From the NCBI GenBank assembly GCA_009843525.1, contig VYDH01000003.1:62001-126000 (forward strand): a stretch of DNA of 64,000 bases. The letters are read 5' to 3'. Of this stretch, positions 21,516 to 31,714 are shown piece by piece; the stretch's first letter is position 1; the number at the start of each line of letters is the position of its first letter. Source of the DNA: Acidimicrobiales bacterium (GTDB lineage: Bacteria; Actinomycetota; Acidimicrobiia; Acidimicrobiales; Poriferisodalaceae). Below the pieces are notes generated by a model. It was not told where the DNA came from. It was given only the letters and a program-made list of their open reading frames with translations, and searched no databases. The translations under genes were made by a program, and so were the position numbers.

Positions 21516-22127
21516 GTGAGCGACGCCGACCCGCCGGGTGTTGCTGGCGACCAGCAGCAGACGGGCTGGGCTCGGCTCGCATCGGGCCAAACCGTGGAGC
21601 TGGCTCGGCCAATCGAGCGCCTCGGCGCCCGCATTCTCGACTTCTCGATCGTTGTGATCCCGTCGACTGCCATCTGGGCCATTGTCCAAGGTCGCGACGC
21701 ATTCGTTGCCAATGACGGCGAGACCCTCACGAATCTCGGCGGGATCATGCTGGCCGAGCTCGGAGCACTCCTAGTGGGGGTGCTCGTGAACTTTGTCTAC
21801 GAAGTCGCTCCGACGGCGAGATGGGGTCAGACCTTGGGCAAGCGAATTGTGGGCATCAAGGTGCTGAATGCCTCGACTGGCGCAGCGCCCGGATTGAGCA
21901 AATCGCTCGGCCGTTGGGCCGTGCTGACGCTGCCGATCGCCGTGCCCTACGTCCGCTACGGCGGCGTGGTCTTCTTCCTGCTGTGCGTTCTGACCATTGG
22001 CCATGAACCGTGCTACCGGGGCTGGCACGACAGGGCGGCGCGCACCTTGGTGGTCACGTCTCGCCGCGACGACAGGGGCAGCGGGCGGCCTCGTCCCGCA
22101 CCACCGAGGTACGGCCGGCGGAGATAG
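21516..22127 (+). CDS. RDD family membrane protein (copy 2)
   Basis: A 203-residue paralogue of the preceding gene. Both begin with GWA(E/R)L(G/A)SG(E/Q)TVELAR, share the R...D helix (RLGARILDFSIVV) and WGQTLGKRIVGIKVL, and end with (Y)xGWHD(K/R)AA(G/R)TLVV. Copy 2 has a longer first loop and a basic tail after the domain. GTG 21516 start. This is a tandem duplication that has diverged; the two may form a heterodimer. Confidence 0.82.
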   Translation: MSDADPPGVAGDQQQTGWARLASGQTVELARPIERLGARILDFSIVVIPSTAIWAIVQGRDAFVANDGETLTNLGGIMLAELGALLVGVLVNFVYEVAPTARWGQTLGKRIVGIKVLNASTGAAPGLSKSLGRWAVLTLPIAVPYVRYGGVVFFLLCVLTIGHEPCYRGWHDRAARTLVVTSRRDDRGSGRPRPAPPRYGRRR

Positions 22128-22157
22128 AGCCGTGCCGCAGGGTTGATGGATGCGGCG

Positions 22158-23306
22158 TTAGAGGCGTTCGACGATGTAGTCGATGCAGGCGGTGAGGGCC
22201 TCGGCGTCGGCCGGATCGATCGCAGGGAATGCCGCGATACGCAGCTGGTTGCGGCCCAGCTTGCGGTAGCCCTCGGTATCGACGATGTCGTTGGCCCGCA
22301 GCGCTGCAGCGATGTCGTCTGCGCTGACACCCTCGAAGTCGATGGTGCACACAACGGGGGAGCGCATGGCCTCGTCCGCAACGAATGGCGAGGCGAAATC
22401 GCGTTCTGCTGCCCAGCCGTACACGGCACCGCTCGACGCGGCCGAGCGGGACGCAGCCCAACCGAGCCCGCCGCCGTCGAGCATCCATTCTGCGGTCTCG
22501 AGCGTCAGCAGGATCGTGGCGAGCGCCGGGGTGTTGTAGGTCTGGTCCTGGCGAGAATTGCGGACGGCGATTGCCAAGTCGAGCGTGGCGGGCTTGTAGC
22601 GGCCCGAAGCATCGATCCGCTCTATCCGCTCGACAGCAGCCGGCGAGCACAGCGCGATGAACAGCCCGCCATCTGCCGCAAACGCCTTCTGCGGAGCGAA
22701 GTAGTAGCAGTCGACATCTCGGGGATCCCACCTCATCGCACCGGCCGCCGAGGTGGCGTCGACCATGACGAGTGCTGGCGGCACGCCTTGCCGGCACGGG
22801 TCCAGTTGCGGCTGCGCCAGCGGCATCGCCACGCCGGTCGATGTCTCGTTGTGCGTCAGCGCGTACACGTCGATCGCCACAGGATCCGCCGCCTCGGGCA
22901 CGGGGTGGCTGCCGTACGGCGCTGTGATGACCACCGGGTCGTCCAGGTGCGGGGCAGCAGCAGTGACGGCCGAGAACTTCTCGGAGAACTCGCCGAAGGT
23001 CAGGTGCTGGGAGCGGCGCTCGATCAGCGAGAAGGCCGCTGCGTCCCAGAAGCCGGTGCTGCCGCCGTTGCCCAGCACCACCTCCCAGCCATCGCCCAGC
23101 CCGAACAGTTCAGTCATGGCTGCGCGCAACCGGCCCACCACAGATCGCACGCCGGTGCGACGATGCGACGTGCCCATGTAGTCGAGCGCACGAGCTTCGA
23201 GTGCCTTGACGGCCTCAGGCCGAACCTTGGACGGGCCTGAACCGAAACGCCCGTCGGCAGGCCGCAGTTCTGCGGGAATCGAAATCGATGGGGGAGTGCC
23301 AGCCAT
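22158..23306 (-). CDS. serC: Phosphoserine aminotransferase
   Basis: A PLP aminotransferase converting 3-phosphohydroxypyruvate to phosphoserine in serine synthesis. The 382-residue protein has the actinobacterial-type start [21 protein letters not shown], the turn [19 protein letters not shown], and the PLP lysine in [12 protein letters not shown]. It is convergent with the RDD gene and divergent from the aspartate aminotransferase. serA lies 1.3 kb away on the other strand, so two serine genes sit close but are not in one operon. Confidence 0.93.
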   Translation of the reverse strand: MAGTPPSISIPAELRPADGRFGSGPSKVRPEAVKALEARALDYMGTSHRRTGVRSVVGRLRAAMTELFGLGDGWEVVLGNGGSTGFWDAAAFSLIERRSQHLTFGEFSEKFSAVTAAAPHLDDPVVITAPYGSHPVPEAADPVAIDVYALTHNETSTGVAMPLAQPQLDPCRQGVPPALVMVDATSAAGAMRWDPRDVDCYYFAPQKAFAADGGLFIALCSPAAVERIERIDASGRYKPATLDLAIAVRNSRQDQTYNTPALATILLTLETAEWMLDGGGLGWAASRSAASSGAVYGWAAERDFASPFVADEAMRSPVVCTIDFEGVSADDIAAALRANDIVDTEGYRKLGRNQLRIAAFPAIDPADAEALTACIDYIVERL

Positions 23307-23443
23307 TGGCTGCCACTATTGCGCCCGGCTGTGCTGCCGACAACCACATTTTCGCAACGAGTTGCCGATGGTGGCGCAACGTGACTTGGCGGCGAGACTG
23401 TCGGGCGTTCGCGGCAGCGCGTCGAGCAGACGGGAGAGGCCCA

Positions 23444-24637
23444 ATGAGCAATCGAGTTTCGACAGCGCTGGCGGGCATCGCGCCGTCGGCAACCTTGGCG
23501 GTGGATGCCAAGGCCAAGGCGCTGCGGGCGGCGGGGGAGAACGTGATCGGCTTCGGCGCGGGCGAGCCCGATTTCCCGACACCCGAGCACATCGTGGACG
23601 CAGCGGTGGCTGCGTGCCGCGACGCTGCCAATCACCGCTATTCGCCCGCCGGGGGGCAACCAGCGCTGAAAACCGCTCTGGCAGCCAAGACCAAGCGCGA
23701 CAGTGGTCTCGACTGGGAGGACAGCCAGTTCCTGGTCACGAACGGCGGCAAGCAGGCCGTTTACAACACCATGGCCGCGCTGGTGGACCCAGGCGACGAG
23801 GTGCTGCTGCCGGCGCCCTACTGGACTACCTATCCCGAGGCGATCCGGGTGTTCGGAGGCATCCCGATCGAGGTGTTCGCCGGCATTGAGTCGGGCTTCC
23901 GGGTCAGCGTTGAACAGCTCGAAGCGGCGCGCACCGAGCGCACCAAGGCCGTGCTATTCGTGTCGCCGTCGAACCCGACCGGCGCCATCTACCCGCACGA
24001 CGAGATCGTGGCCATCGGCCAGTGGGCCGTCGAGCACGGACTGTGGGTGATCACCGACGAGATCTACGAGCACCTCATCTATGGCGACGCCGAGCACCAT
24101 TCGCTGCCGGTGCTGGTACCCGAGATCGCCGACCGCTGCGTCGTGCTGAACGGTGTCGCCAAGACCTACGCCATGACCGGCTGGCGGGTCGGGTGGATGG
24201 CCGGACCTGCCGATGTCATCGCTGCGGCGACCAACCTGCAGAGCCACGCCACGTCCAACGTCTGCAACGTCGCCCAAGCGGCGGCCCTTGCCGCGGTCTC
24301 GGGCGACCTCGAAGCGGTGGCGATGATGCGGGCGGCCTTCGACGTGCGCCGCCAGCGCATCACCGAGATGCTCAACTCGATCGACGGCGTCGAGTGCCCC
24401 GAGCCCGAAGGCGCCTTCTACGCATTCCCCAACATGGAAGGCCTGCTGGGACGCCGCTACGGCGGCACGGAAACCACAACCACGCTCGAGTTGGCGGCGG
24501 CCGTGCTCGAGCACGCCAAGGTCGCCTTCGTGCCCGGCGAGGCCTTCGGCGCCCCCGGCTACGCACGCTTCTCGTTCGCTCTCGGGCTCGACGACCTTGC
24601 CGAAGGCATCAGCCGCATCGCAGACCTGGTCGGGTGA
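23444..24637 (+). CDS. aspC: Aspartate aminotransferase (class I, Ib subgroup)
   Basis: A PLP aminotransferase of 397 residues. Visible are [15 protein letters not shown], the substrate-side segment [32 protein letters not shown], and the PLP Lys240 in [15 protein letters not shown]. The subgroup includes aspartate/prephenate aminotransferases, so the substrate could be wider than aspartate. Start at ATG 23444; the frame extends 52 codons upstream without family similarity. Its end is one base before the serA ATG, so the two genes are an operon. Confidence 0.88.
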   Translation: MSNRVSTALAGIAPSATLAVDAKAKALRAAGENVIGFGAGEPDFPTPEHIVDAAVAACRDAANHRYSPAGGQPALKTALAAKTKRDSGLDWEDSQFLVTNGGKQAVYNTMAALVDPGDEVLLPAPYWTTYPEAIRVFGGIPIEVFAGIESGFRVSVEQLEAARTERTKAVLFVSPSNPTGAIYPHDEIVAIGQWAVEHGLWVITDEIYEHLIYGDAEHHSLPVLVPEIADRCVVLNGVAKTYAMTGWRVGWMAGPADVIAAATNLQSHATSNVCNVAQAAALAAVSGDLEAVAMMRAAFDVRRQRITEMLNSIDGVECPEPEGAFYAFPNMEGLLGRRYGGTETTTTLELAAAVLEHAKVAFVPGEAFGAPGYARFSFALGLDDLAEGISRIADLVG

Positions 24638-24638
24638 C

Positions 24639-25580
24639 ATGGCACGAGTCCTGGTCGCCGAGACGCTGGCCGACGCCGGTCTCGACCTGCTGCGCGCTGC
24701 CGGCCACGACGTCGACATCCGTACGGGGCTCAGCTCCGACGAGCTGCGCGACGCCGTCGCCGGGGCACAGGCGCTGGTCATCCGCTCGGCGACTCAGGTC
24801 GATGCTGATCTCCTGGCAGCTGGCGATTCGCTCGTCGTCGTCGGGCGTGCCGGCGTAGGGCTCGACAACGTCGATGTGGCCGCTGCAACCGAGCGCGGCG
24901 TGCTCGTGTGCAACGCCCCGTCCAGCAACGTGGTGTCTGCGGCAGAGATGACGGTGGCGCTCATGCTGGCGCTGGCTCGCCATGTGCCTCAAGCACACCA
25001 AGCACTCGCAGACGGCCGCTGGGAGCGCAGCCGCTGGGGCGGCATGGAGATCTACCGCAAGACCATCGGGATTGTGGGCCTCGGCCGAGTCGGCCGCCTG
25101 GTCGCACAGCGGATCGCACCGTTCGACGTAGCGCTCATCTCCTACGACCCCTATGTGAGCGCGGAATCCGGCCGAGCCGCCGATGTCGAGATGGTCGAGT
25201 TCGACGAACTGCTGGAGCGATCGGACATCATCACGCTGCACATGCCCCGCACGCCCGAGACGGCGGGGCTGCTGGGGGCCGAAAACCTGGCCAAGTGCCG
25301 CCCGCATGCGTTGATCGTCAACACCGCCCGTGGGGGCATTCTCGACGAGGAGGCGGCTGCCGCAGCTTTGGAGGCCGGACGCCTTGGCGGTGTAGCAATA
25401 GACGTCTACGCAACCGAACCGGCGATCGAGTCGCCGCTCTTCGGCCGACCCGATGTTGTAGCCACCCCGCACCTCGGCGCCAGCACAACCGAAGCACAGG
25501 ACCGTGCCGGCACCCAGATCGCCGAACAGGTCAATCTGGCCCTGGCCGGCGACCCCGTCCCCTACGCCGTCAACGCCTAG
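24639..25580 (+). CDS. serA: D-3-phosphoglycerate dehydrogenase, short form
   Basis: A D-2-hydroxyacid dehydrogenase of 313 residues. The NAD motif is GLGRVGRLVAQRI. Catalytic segments follow: NTARGGILDEEA (Arg), VYATEPA (Glu) and TPHLGASTTEAQ (His). The HLGASTTEAQ signature is characteristic of phosphoglycerate dehydrogenase. It ends directly after the catalytic core, lacking the intervening (ASB) and ACT domains that most actinobacterial SerA proteins (about 530 residues) carry for serine feedback. It starts one base after the aspC stop. Confidence 0.87.
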   Translation: MARVLVAETLADAGLDLLRAAGHDVDIRTGLSSDELRDAVAGAQALVIRSATQVDADLLAAGDSLVVVGRAGVGLDNVDVAAATERGVLVCNAPSSNVVSAAEMTVALMLALARHVPQAHQALADGRWERSRWGGMEIYRKTIGIVGLGRVGRLVAQRIAPFDVALISYDPYVSAESGRAADVEMVEFDELLERSDIITLHMPRTPETAGLLGAENLAKCRPHALIVNTARGGILDEEAAAAALEAGRLGGVAIDVYATEPAIESPLFGRPDVVATPHLGASTTEAQDRAGTQIAEQVNLALAGDPVPYAVNA

Positions 25581-25631
25581 CAGCCCCACGGCTGCCCCTC
25601 CGGCGTCCCCGCGATCGCGGACGGGCGAGCT

Positions 25632-26939
25632 TCAGCGCTGGGTCGCGACTGCGGCGGCGTCGGGGTGGCCCAGGTAGCGCTCGGGGATCTCGAAGCCGAA
25701 GACGCGGGCGGCATTGAGCCCGAGGATCTTGGCTCGCTCGCCGTCGTCCAGGTGGCTCATCGTGCGTTCGATCGCCTGGGCGGAGTACGGCCACGAGCCC
25801 TCGTGGTGCGGGAAGTCGTTTGCCCACAGGAAGTTGTCGACCAGGCCGTGCTCGCGCGCAAGGTCCAAGCCGGCGGGATCCTCTTGGAAGCTCGCGAAGC
25901 CCTGCCGCTTGAAGTACTCGCTGGGCAGCATCTCCAGCTTGGGACGCACCCACATGTGGTGCTTGAGGTAGGCCTCGTCCATCGCGGTCAGCATCCACGG
26001 CACCCAGCCGATGCCAGCCTCGATGGAACCGAACTGCAGCTTCGGGTGCCGCTCGGCGACGCCCGAGGCGCAGATGTTGACCAACGGCTCCATGGTGGGT
26101 GCCAGCGAATGCACTGCGTAGTTGATGACCGCTCCGCCCTGGCTGCGGGAGGTTCGTGGGTCACGCCCGGTTGAGACGTGGAACGTGACCGGCAGCTCAA
26201 CCTCGTCGATGCAGTCCCACAGCGGCTCCATCTCGCGCAGGTTGTAGTTGAGATCGTCCACATCGGGCGGTCCGAAGACGGGCTTGGCCGGCAAGCTGAG
26301 GCCTTTGAAGCCGAGGCCAGCACACCGTTGGATCTCGGCGATGGCCTTGTCCAGTGCCGCCGGAGCGATGCAGGCCATCGGGGCCAGCCGGTCGTTGTAG
26401 TCGGCGAACTCCTCCCAAGCCCATTCGTTGTAGGCCCGGCACATGGCGTGACTGAAGTCGGCATCGGGGGTGGCCCAGATGCTGAGTCCCTTGTTCGGAA
26501 ACAAGACCTCGGCATCGCAGCCGTCGAGCGCCAGATCGGCCAACCGGGCCTCGGGGCTGCGCCCGGACTGGTTGCGCAGCTTCTCATGGCCTTCGAAGGG
26601 CTTGGTCCAGTTGAGCTTGGCCGGCCGGAAGCCCTCCGCCTTCTGAAAGAACTGCTCCTCGGTCGCACCGCCGCCTTCACCCTTGGCGCTGTCGTCCTTC
26701 CCGCCCTTGCCGTGAACATCCATGGCCTTAGTAACGGCGATCGTCGGCAGCCGGTGGTGATACGCAGGATCGATGCGGTCATAGAGGAACGTGTTCGGTT
26801 CCTGCACATGCCCGTCCGCCGAGCACATGAAGAACTTGTCATCGGCATCCGGTCGCGCCGATCGAAGCCACCCCTCATTGCCCGGTGTCTCGGTTCGCCA
26901 CACGTTGTTGACATCAGGTTCAGGAATGGTGATCGCCAT
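25632..26939 (-). CDS. Amidohydrolase-2 family metal-dependent hydrolase
   Basis: A 435-residue TIM-barrel hydrolase of the ACMSD/amidohydrolase-2 type. The N-terminal metal motif is DGHVQEP (D-x-H), the barrel His lies in PVTFHVSTG, and the terminal Asp is in WANDFPHHEGSWP. Proteins with this DFPH(H)EGxWP ending are abundant in actinobacteria and often annotated only as predicted metal-dependent hydrolases. A Lys/Gly-rich insertion near residues 75-90 (HGKGGKDDSAKGEGG) is a surface loop. It is last in a minus-strand series with CobW, a second amidohydrolase and an ABC importer, but a 106-base gap separates it from CobW. Confidence 0.82.
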   Translation of the reverse strand: MAITIPEPDVNNVWRTETPGNEGWLRSARPDADDKFFMCSADGHVQEPNTFLYDRIDPAYHHRLPTIAVTKAMDVHGKGGKDDSAKGEGGGATEEQFFQKAEGFRPAKLNWTKPFEGHEKLRNQSGRSPEARLADLALDGCDAEVLFPNKGLSIWATPDADFSHAMCRAYNEWAWEEFADYNDRLAPMACIAPAALDKAIAEIQRCAGLGFKGLSLPAKPVFGPPDVDDLNYNLREMEPLWDCIDEVELPVTFHVSTGRDPRTSRSQGGAVINYAVHSLAPTMEPLVNICASGVAERHPKLQFGSIEAGIGWVPWMLTAMDEAYLKHHMWVRPKLEMLPSEYFKRQGFASFQEDPAGLDLAREHGLVDNFLWANDFPHHEGSWPYSAQAIERTMSHLDDGERAKILGLNAARVFGFEIPERYLGHPDAAAVATQR

Positions 26940-27045
26940 CTCAGGTCTCCGGGACGGGAATTCGGGAGCGGATTCGGGCAGCGCTGGCCGTTTGCCACAA
27001 CGAGTCTTGCATGCAACCGCCGCCGCTCACCCGGCGGCACAAACT

Positions 27046-28029
27046 TCAGTTGCGCTCGTGCAGCCGCGACTCGAGCCAGTCGGGGGCGAGGGAGCCCTTG
27101 TGGGATATGAGGCTGATGGCCCAGCGGGGTGGTGGCTGGGTGGGGTCCGTGGCGTGGGGAGTCATTGACGTGCGCTTGCCGATGGCTTCAACCAGGTAGG
27201 CGGTTTCAGCGGCGTTCGCGTCGTCTGCGCTCGCGGGTGGCGCCGCTTGCACCAAGCCCTTGAGCCGGGCGACGCCATTGGGCAGATTGGCGACCAACGC
27301 CTCGATGACGGGCAGGGGAACCGGTGCGTCGAGGACGACGGTCTGTGATTCGAACACGTCTTCGGCTGTGTCGTGAGCGGCGCGGGCGCTCGATGCGACC
27401 GTGCTTGGTGACCGTCCGGCTGCGTGCTCACGGAGTTCCGGTCCGAAGATCACGTCCATCGGCACGGCTGCGCGGCTCGCACGCACCAGCGTGGCGCCGT
27501 TGGCGACGCCGGTCAGCCAGTCGCACAGGGCGTCGGCGTCTTCGGGAGCGGCCAGCAGGTCGATCTTGTTGACCACCACCAGATCGGCTGCCGCGAGCTG
27601 TATCCGCACGGTGTCGGCCACCCAGCGGTGATTGGCTTGGCGCCGCACCTGCTCGGCGTCGGCCAGCACCACCACCGCATCCAGAGCCAGGCCAGGCGTG
27701 TGGCCGTAGGCGGCAATCTGGTTCGGGTCGGCCACGCCGCTTGCTTCGATGAGCAGTCGTGTCGGCAGAACGCCGGCCGAGCGAACCGTGTCGAGTGCTG
27801 CGGAGAACCCCTCCGCCAGGCTGCAGCAGATGCATCCGTTGGCCAAGGTCAGCTTGTCGCTGTCGGCCGCGACGATGAGGTCCTCGTCGATGGAGATTTC
27901 GCCGAAGTCGTTCACGATGACGGCGATCCGCTCGTCGGTGGAACGCAGGACGTGGTTGACCAGCGTCGTTTTGCCCGCGCCGAGGTAACCGCCGATGACC
28001 GTGATGGGTATTCGCTGGTCGCTTGTCAT
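27046..28029 (-). CDS. CobW/G3E-family metallochaperone GTPase
   Basis: A 327-residue GTPase of the COG0523 family. Walker A is GGYLGAGKTTL, the metal site is the CxCC motif GCICCS (Cys66, Cys68, Cys69), and SGVADP and NKID complete the G domain. Its C-terminal domain is the small CobW C-domain. Members insert or distribute Zn, Co or Ni. Sitting between two metal-dependent amidohydrolase genes, a role in loading one of them is a reasonable inference, since nothing here indicates cobalamin synthesis. Confidence 0.88.
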   Translation of the reverse strand: MTSDQRIPITVIGGYLGAGKTTLVNHVLRSTDERIAVIVNDFGEISIDEDLIVAADSDKLTLANGCICCSLAEGFSAALDTVRSAGVLPTRLLIEASGVADPNQIAAYGHTPGLALDAVVVLADAEQVRRQANHRWVADTVRIQLAAADLVVVNKIDLLAAPEDADALCDWLTGVANGATLVRASRAAVPMDVIFGPELREHAAGRSPSTVASSARAAHDTAEDVFESQTVVLDAPVPLPVIEALVANLPNGVARLKGLVQAAPPASADDANAAETAYLVEAIGKRTSMTPHATDPTQPPPRWAISLISHKGSLAPDWLESRLHERN

Positions 28030-28089
28030 TCGCGTCGCTCGCTCACTGGGTCGCTCGACGAGTCTCAGTCTTGCGGCGGCGCTCTGGGC

Positions 28090-29769
28090 TTAGGACTCGC
28101 CGATCTGCGCGGGCTGCAGCTCGCCGCCCAGCACGGTGCCCCACACGCCGATATCACGCAGCGCCATCGGATCGACCGAGAGCGGATCGTCCTCCAGCAC
28201 CGCAAAGTCGGCCAGCTTGCCGGCCTCGATGCTGCCGATCTCTCCGTCCAGCTTGAGCTGCCGGGCCGCATCGATCGTGATCGCTCGCAACGCGTCCGGC
28301 ACGCCGATTCTCTCGTCAGGACCCAGCACCTGGCCAGATGCCGTCACCCGATTCACCGCGCACCAAGCCGTCTGCAGGTGGCCCAACGGTGTGATGGGCG
28401 AATCGGAGTGGATCGAGAAGCTGACGCCGCTGTCCAGAGCTGTCCGGCAGGCGTCCATGCGAGCAGCGCGTTCGGGCCCCACGGTTACATCCCGGTGCTG
28501 ATCGCCCCAGTAGTAGATGTGGTTCGAGAAGATATTGGCGCTCATGCCCAGCGCTGCCATGCGCCGGTACTGGGCGGGCGTGGTGAGCTGGCAGTGCTGC
28601 ACGGTGTGGCGGTGGTCCCAGCGCGGATACCGCTGCAGGACTTCCTCGACGGCGTCGATAAACGCTTCTGACGCTTCGTCGCCGTTGCAGTGGCAGTGCA
28701 CCGTGAGTCCGGCCCGGTGGTACGGCTCAACGAGATCAGCCATCTGGTCAGGTGCCGTCAGCCACAGGCCGTTGCCGATGTGCCCGGGCGGCGGCTTGTA
28801 GTAGTGCGGCCAGCTGATGCGGGCCGTGAACCCCTGGATAGAACCGTCCAGGATCAGCTTCACGATGCCGAAGCGCAGTTTGTCGCTCTGCTCGCTCTTC
28901 AACTGCACACACAGCTCAGCCAGTTCGGCCGGATCAGCAACGGCCCCGAACAGGTTCGACATCGCCACCATCACCCGCGCCGGATAGGCCGGATCGCCGG
29001 TCACCTTCTTCCAGTTGTTGAGCTGGTCTGGGTCCCAGAGCTGCGTGGTGCCCAAGTCGGTCAGCAGGGTGTGACCCGCATTGCGTGCTTCGTTGGCGTA
29101 TCGCCAGCGGGCTTGCTCGGTCCGGTTGGCCTTCATCATGTCGACGAACGCGTCGCCGGCGAGCATCATCCCGGCGGGTTCGTGCAGTTCGCCGTTCGGC
29201 AGCCCGTCACCGCCTCGCGCCACGCCCGGGCTGGTCGCCGTCTCGTCAATACCGCACCGGTCCATGAGTGCCGAGTTGATCGTCGCCAGGTGCCCGCTGG
29301 CGTGCAGCACGAGCGTCGGCCGGTCGCCGGTCACCGTGTCCAAGTGGCTGGCCACGAGCCGCTCGCCTGGGAAGTAGATGGGGTCGAGGCCCCACGCCAG
29401 CAGCGTCTGGGAATCGTCGCTCATGTCAGCTGCGGCCTTGGCCAACCGTTCGAGCACATCGTCGATCGACGTACAGCCCGGCCACAGCAATCCCTGGGGG
29501 TCGCGCCGGTCGAAGTAGCCGACGTACGTGGAGTTCCACAGGCCGCCTGACATCACATGGCAATGGGCCTCGACAAAGCCGGGCATGATCACGTGCTCTG
29601 CAAAGCAATCGTCGATGCGGTGCTCGCCCCACGACGCCAGCTCGTCGGTGCTGCCGACGCCCAGGATGCGGTCGCCGGCCACTGCCACGGCTTCGCCGAA
29701 GGGATATGCGGGGTTGATGGTGATGACCCGCCGAGCCGGGTAGATCACGAACGGTTGGTTCGTTCCCAT
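28090..29769 (-). CDS. YtcJ/NfdA-type amidohydrolase-3 family protein
   Basis: A 559-residue amidohydrolase with the metal motif GFVEAHCHV (H-x-H), HCHCNGDEA in the barrel, TVQHCQL, and the terminal HSDSPITPLG segment. A C-terminal beta-sandwich segment ends with GSIEAGKLADFAVL. This family includes N-substituted formamide deformylase and uncharacterised YtcJ proteins. The ATG overlaps the stop of the upstream ABC ATPase (ATGA), so it belongs to the transporter operon, and its substrate is probably imported by it. Confidence 0.85.
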   Translation of the reverse strand: MGTNQPFVIYPARRVITINPAYPFGEAVAVAGDRILGVGSTDELASWGEHRIDDCFAEHVIMPGFVEAHCHVMSGGLWNSTYVGYFDRRDPQGLLWPGCTSIDDVLERLAKAAADMSDDSQTLLAWGLDPIYFPGERLVASHLDTVTGDRPTLVLHASGHLATINSALMDRCGIDETATSPGVARGGDGLPNGELHEPAGMMLAGDAFVDMMKANRTEQARWRYANEARNAGHTLLTDLGTTQLWDPDQLNNWKKVTGDPAYPARVMVAMSNLFGAVADPAELAELCVQLKSEQSDKLRFGIVKLILDGSIQGFTARISWPHYYKPPPGHIGNGLWLTAPDQMADLVEPYHRAGLTVHCHCNGDEASEAFIDAVEEVLQRYPRWDHRHTVQHCQLTTPAQYRRMAALGMSANIFSNHIYYWGDQHRDVTVGPERAARMDACRTALDSGVSFSIHSDSPITPLGHLQTAWCAVNRVTASGQVLGPDERIGVPDALRAITIDAARQLKLDGEIGSIEAGKLADFAVLEDDPLSVDPMALRDIGVWGTVLGGELQPAQIGES

Positions 29770-30725
29770 CAGACATGCTCCTCTTGCGCGACGCTGGGCT
29801 GGTCGCTCGTGGCTTGCGCCACGAGGTGTCCCGGCTCCACTTCCACCAAGGTCACGGGCTCGGGGGCGGTACCGGCTTCGAAGACCGGGCTGGGAACCTC
29901 GTCGGTCTGCACCGATCGATCGGTCCGGCGACGAGCCGGATCGGCGATCGGCACTGCGTCGAGCAACCGCTTGGTGTAGTCGTGCATGGGGTTCTCGAAG
30001 ATTGCCCGGCGCGAACCCAGCTCCACGATCTGGCCGAGGTACATCACGCCCACCCGGTGGGCGATCCGCTCCACCACGGCGAGGTCGTGGCTGATGAACA
30101 GGTACGACAGGCCCATCTCGTCCTGCAGGTCCATCATCAGGTTGATGACCTGCGCCTGGATCGAGACGTCCAGCGCGGACACGGCTTCATCGGCGATGAC
30201 CAGCTCGGGTCGCAGCGCCAAGGCCCGGGCGATGCAGATGCGCTGCCGCTGACCCCCGGAGAATTGGTGCGGGTACTGGCGCATGTCGTCGGGCGACATG
30301 CCGACCCGTCGCAGCAGGTCGGCGACCACGTCATTGATCTCGCGCTTGGGCACGGCACGATGGATCTCGAGTGGCTCCGCAATCGCTTTGCCCACAGTGC
30401 GGCGGGGATCCAGGCTGGCAAAGGGATCCTGGAAAACGATCTGCGCCTTGCGCCGGTGAGGCCGCAGCGCTCGCGGCCCGAGGTTCGTGATGTCGGCGCC
30501 GTCGAGCCGGATGATGCCGCTGGTCGGATTCAGCAGGCGGATGATGAGGTAGGCGAGCGTCGACTTGCCACAGCCGCTCTCGCCCACCACAGCCAGCGTC
30601 TCCCCTCGATCGATGTGCAGGCTCACCTGCTCCACGGCGTGGACGCGGGCGCCACGACTGGCTGGGAAATGCTTGGTGAGCGCCTCGACCTCGACAATCG
30701 GTGCGGCGGCATCGTGCTGCGTCAC
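29769..30725 (-). CDS. Peptide/nickel-type ABC transporter ATP-binding protein (OppF/DppF-like)
   Basis: A 318-residue ATPase of the oligopeptide family: Walker A GESGCGKST, Q-loop FQDPFASLDPR, signature FSGGQRQR, Walker B ELVIADEAVSALD (Glu within DEAV) and the H-loop FISHDL. The C-terminal oligopeptide-transporter extension is present (VELGSRRAIFENPMHDYTKRLL). GTG 30725 overlaps the stop of the OppD-like gene by four bases; the upstream in-frame extension of 367 codons is Arg/His-rich shadow translation and not used. Confidence 0.92.
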   Translation of the reverse strand: MTQHDAAAPIVEVEALTKHFPASRGARVHAVEQVSLHIDRGETLAVVGESGCGKSTLAYLIIRLLNPTSGIIRLDGADITNLGPRALRPHRRKAQIVFQDPFASLDPRRTVGKAIAEPLEIHRAVPKREINDVVADLLRRVGMSPDDMRQYPHQFSGGQRQRICIARALALRPELVIADEAVSALDVSIQAQVINLMMDLQDEMGLSYLFISHDLAVVERIAHRVGVMYLGQIVELGSRRAIFENPMHDYTKRLLDAVPIADPARRRTDRSVQTDEVPSPVFEAGTAPEPVTLVEVEPGHLVAQATSDQPSVAQEEHV

Positions 30726-31711
30726 GAGTCCGCGCCCCCGCCGCTGTCCATCGCCGGGGTGGCAGCCGCTGCCAATGCATCGGGATCGATCAGGTCGAAA
30801 CGCTGCGGGGCCTCGACGCCGGCCATCGACCCGAGGCGCGGCACCGCTGCCAGCAGCGACTGCGTGTAGGGCTCGCTCGGCCGCTCGAAGATGTCTGAGA
30901 CTTGGCCCCGCTCGACCAATCGCGACTGCTGCATCACGACCACCTCGTCGGCGATCTCCGCAACGACGCCCATGTCGTGGGTGATGATCAGCACGGCCGC
31001 GCCGGTCTCGCGCTGCATCTCGGCGATCAGGGCGAGGATCTGTGCCTGGATCGTCACGTCGAGCGCAGTGGTGGGCTCGTCCGCGATCAGGATCGCCGGG
31101 TCGCACGCCAGCGCCATGGCGATCATCACCCGCTGACGCATTCCTCCCGACATCTCGTGGGGGTACTGGTCGATCCGGCGGGCCGCGTCGGGGATGCGCA
31201 CGCGGTTCAGCATTTCCAAGGTGCGCTCGCGAGCCTCGCTGCGATTCATGCCACGGTGGAGCCGCAGCGCCTCGCCGATCTGGCTGCCGACGGTATAGAC
31301 GGGGTTGAGGCTGGTGAGCGGCTCCTGGAAGATCATCGAGATGCGATCGCCCCGGATCGATCGCATCTGCGGTTCGGGCAGCTGCAGCAGGTCGTCGACG
31401 CTGCCGTCGTCGTGGCGGAACAGCACCTCGCCGCTGCGGATCTCCGCCCGGGTGCCGATCTCGATGAGGCGCATGATCGACAGCGCCGTGACGGACTTGC
31501 CTGACCCCGATTCGCCCACCACCGCCAAGGTGGCACCGTCGTGCAATTCGAAGGACACGTCGCTGACGGCAACGAAGTCGTCGAAGCCGACGGTCAGCCC
31601 CTGTACACGCAGCCTCGGCGCCGCACCGTTCCCGTCGGTCGCGGCTGCCGCGGTGTTCCCGCCTCCTGCGTCGGCCTTGTCGTTTGCGCCTCCTGCGTCG
31701 GCCGTGCTCAT
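30722..31711 (-). CDS. Peptide/nickel-type ABC transporter ATP-binding protein (OppD/DppD-like)
   Basis: A 329-residue ATPase with an Ala/Gly/Asp-rich N-terminal tail of about 30 residues. Walker A is GESGSGKSV, followed by [11 protein letters not shown], signature MSGGMRQR, Walker [13 protein letters not shown] and IITHDMG, all typical of the DppD branch. It pairs with the overlapping OppF-like ATPase to energise the two permeases encoded upstream. The gap to the DppC-like stop is three bases. Confidence 0.93.
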   Translation of the reverse strand: MSTADAGGANDKADAGGGNTAAAATDGNGAAPRLRVQGLTVGFDDFVAVSDVSFELHDGATLAVVGESGSGKSVTALSIMRLIEIGTRAEIRSGEVLFRHDDGSVDDLLQLPEPQMRSIRGDRISMIFQEPLTSLNPVYTVGSQIGEALRLHRGMNRSEARERTLEMLNRVRIPDAARRIDQYPHEMSGGMRQRVMIAMALACDPAILIADEPTTALDVTIQAQILALIAEMQRETGAAVLIITHDMGVVAEIADEVVVMQQSRLVERGQVSDIFERPSEPYTQSLLAAVPRLGSMAGVEAPQRFDLIDPDALAAAATPAMDSGGGADS

Positions 31712-31714
31712 CGA

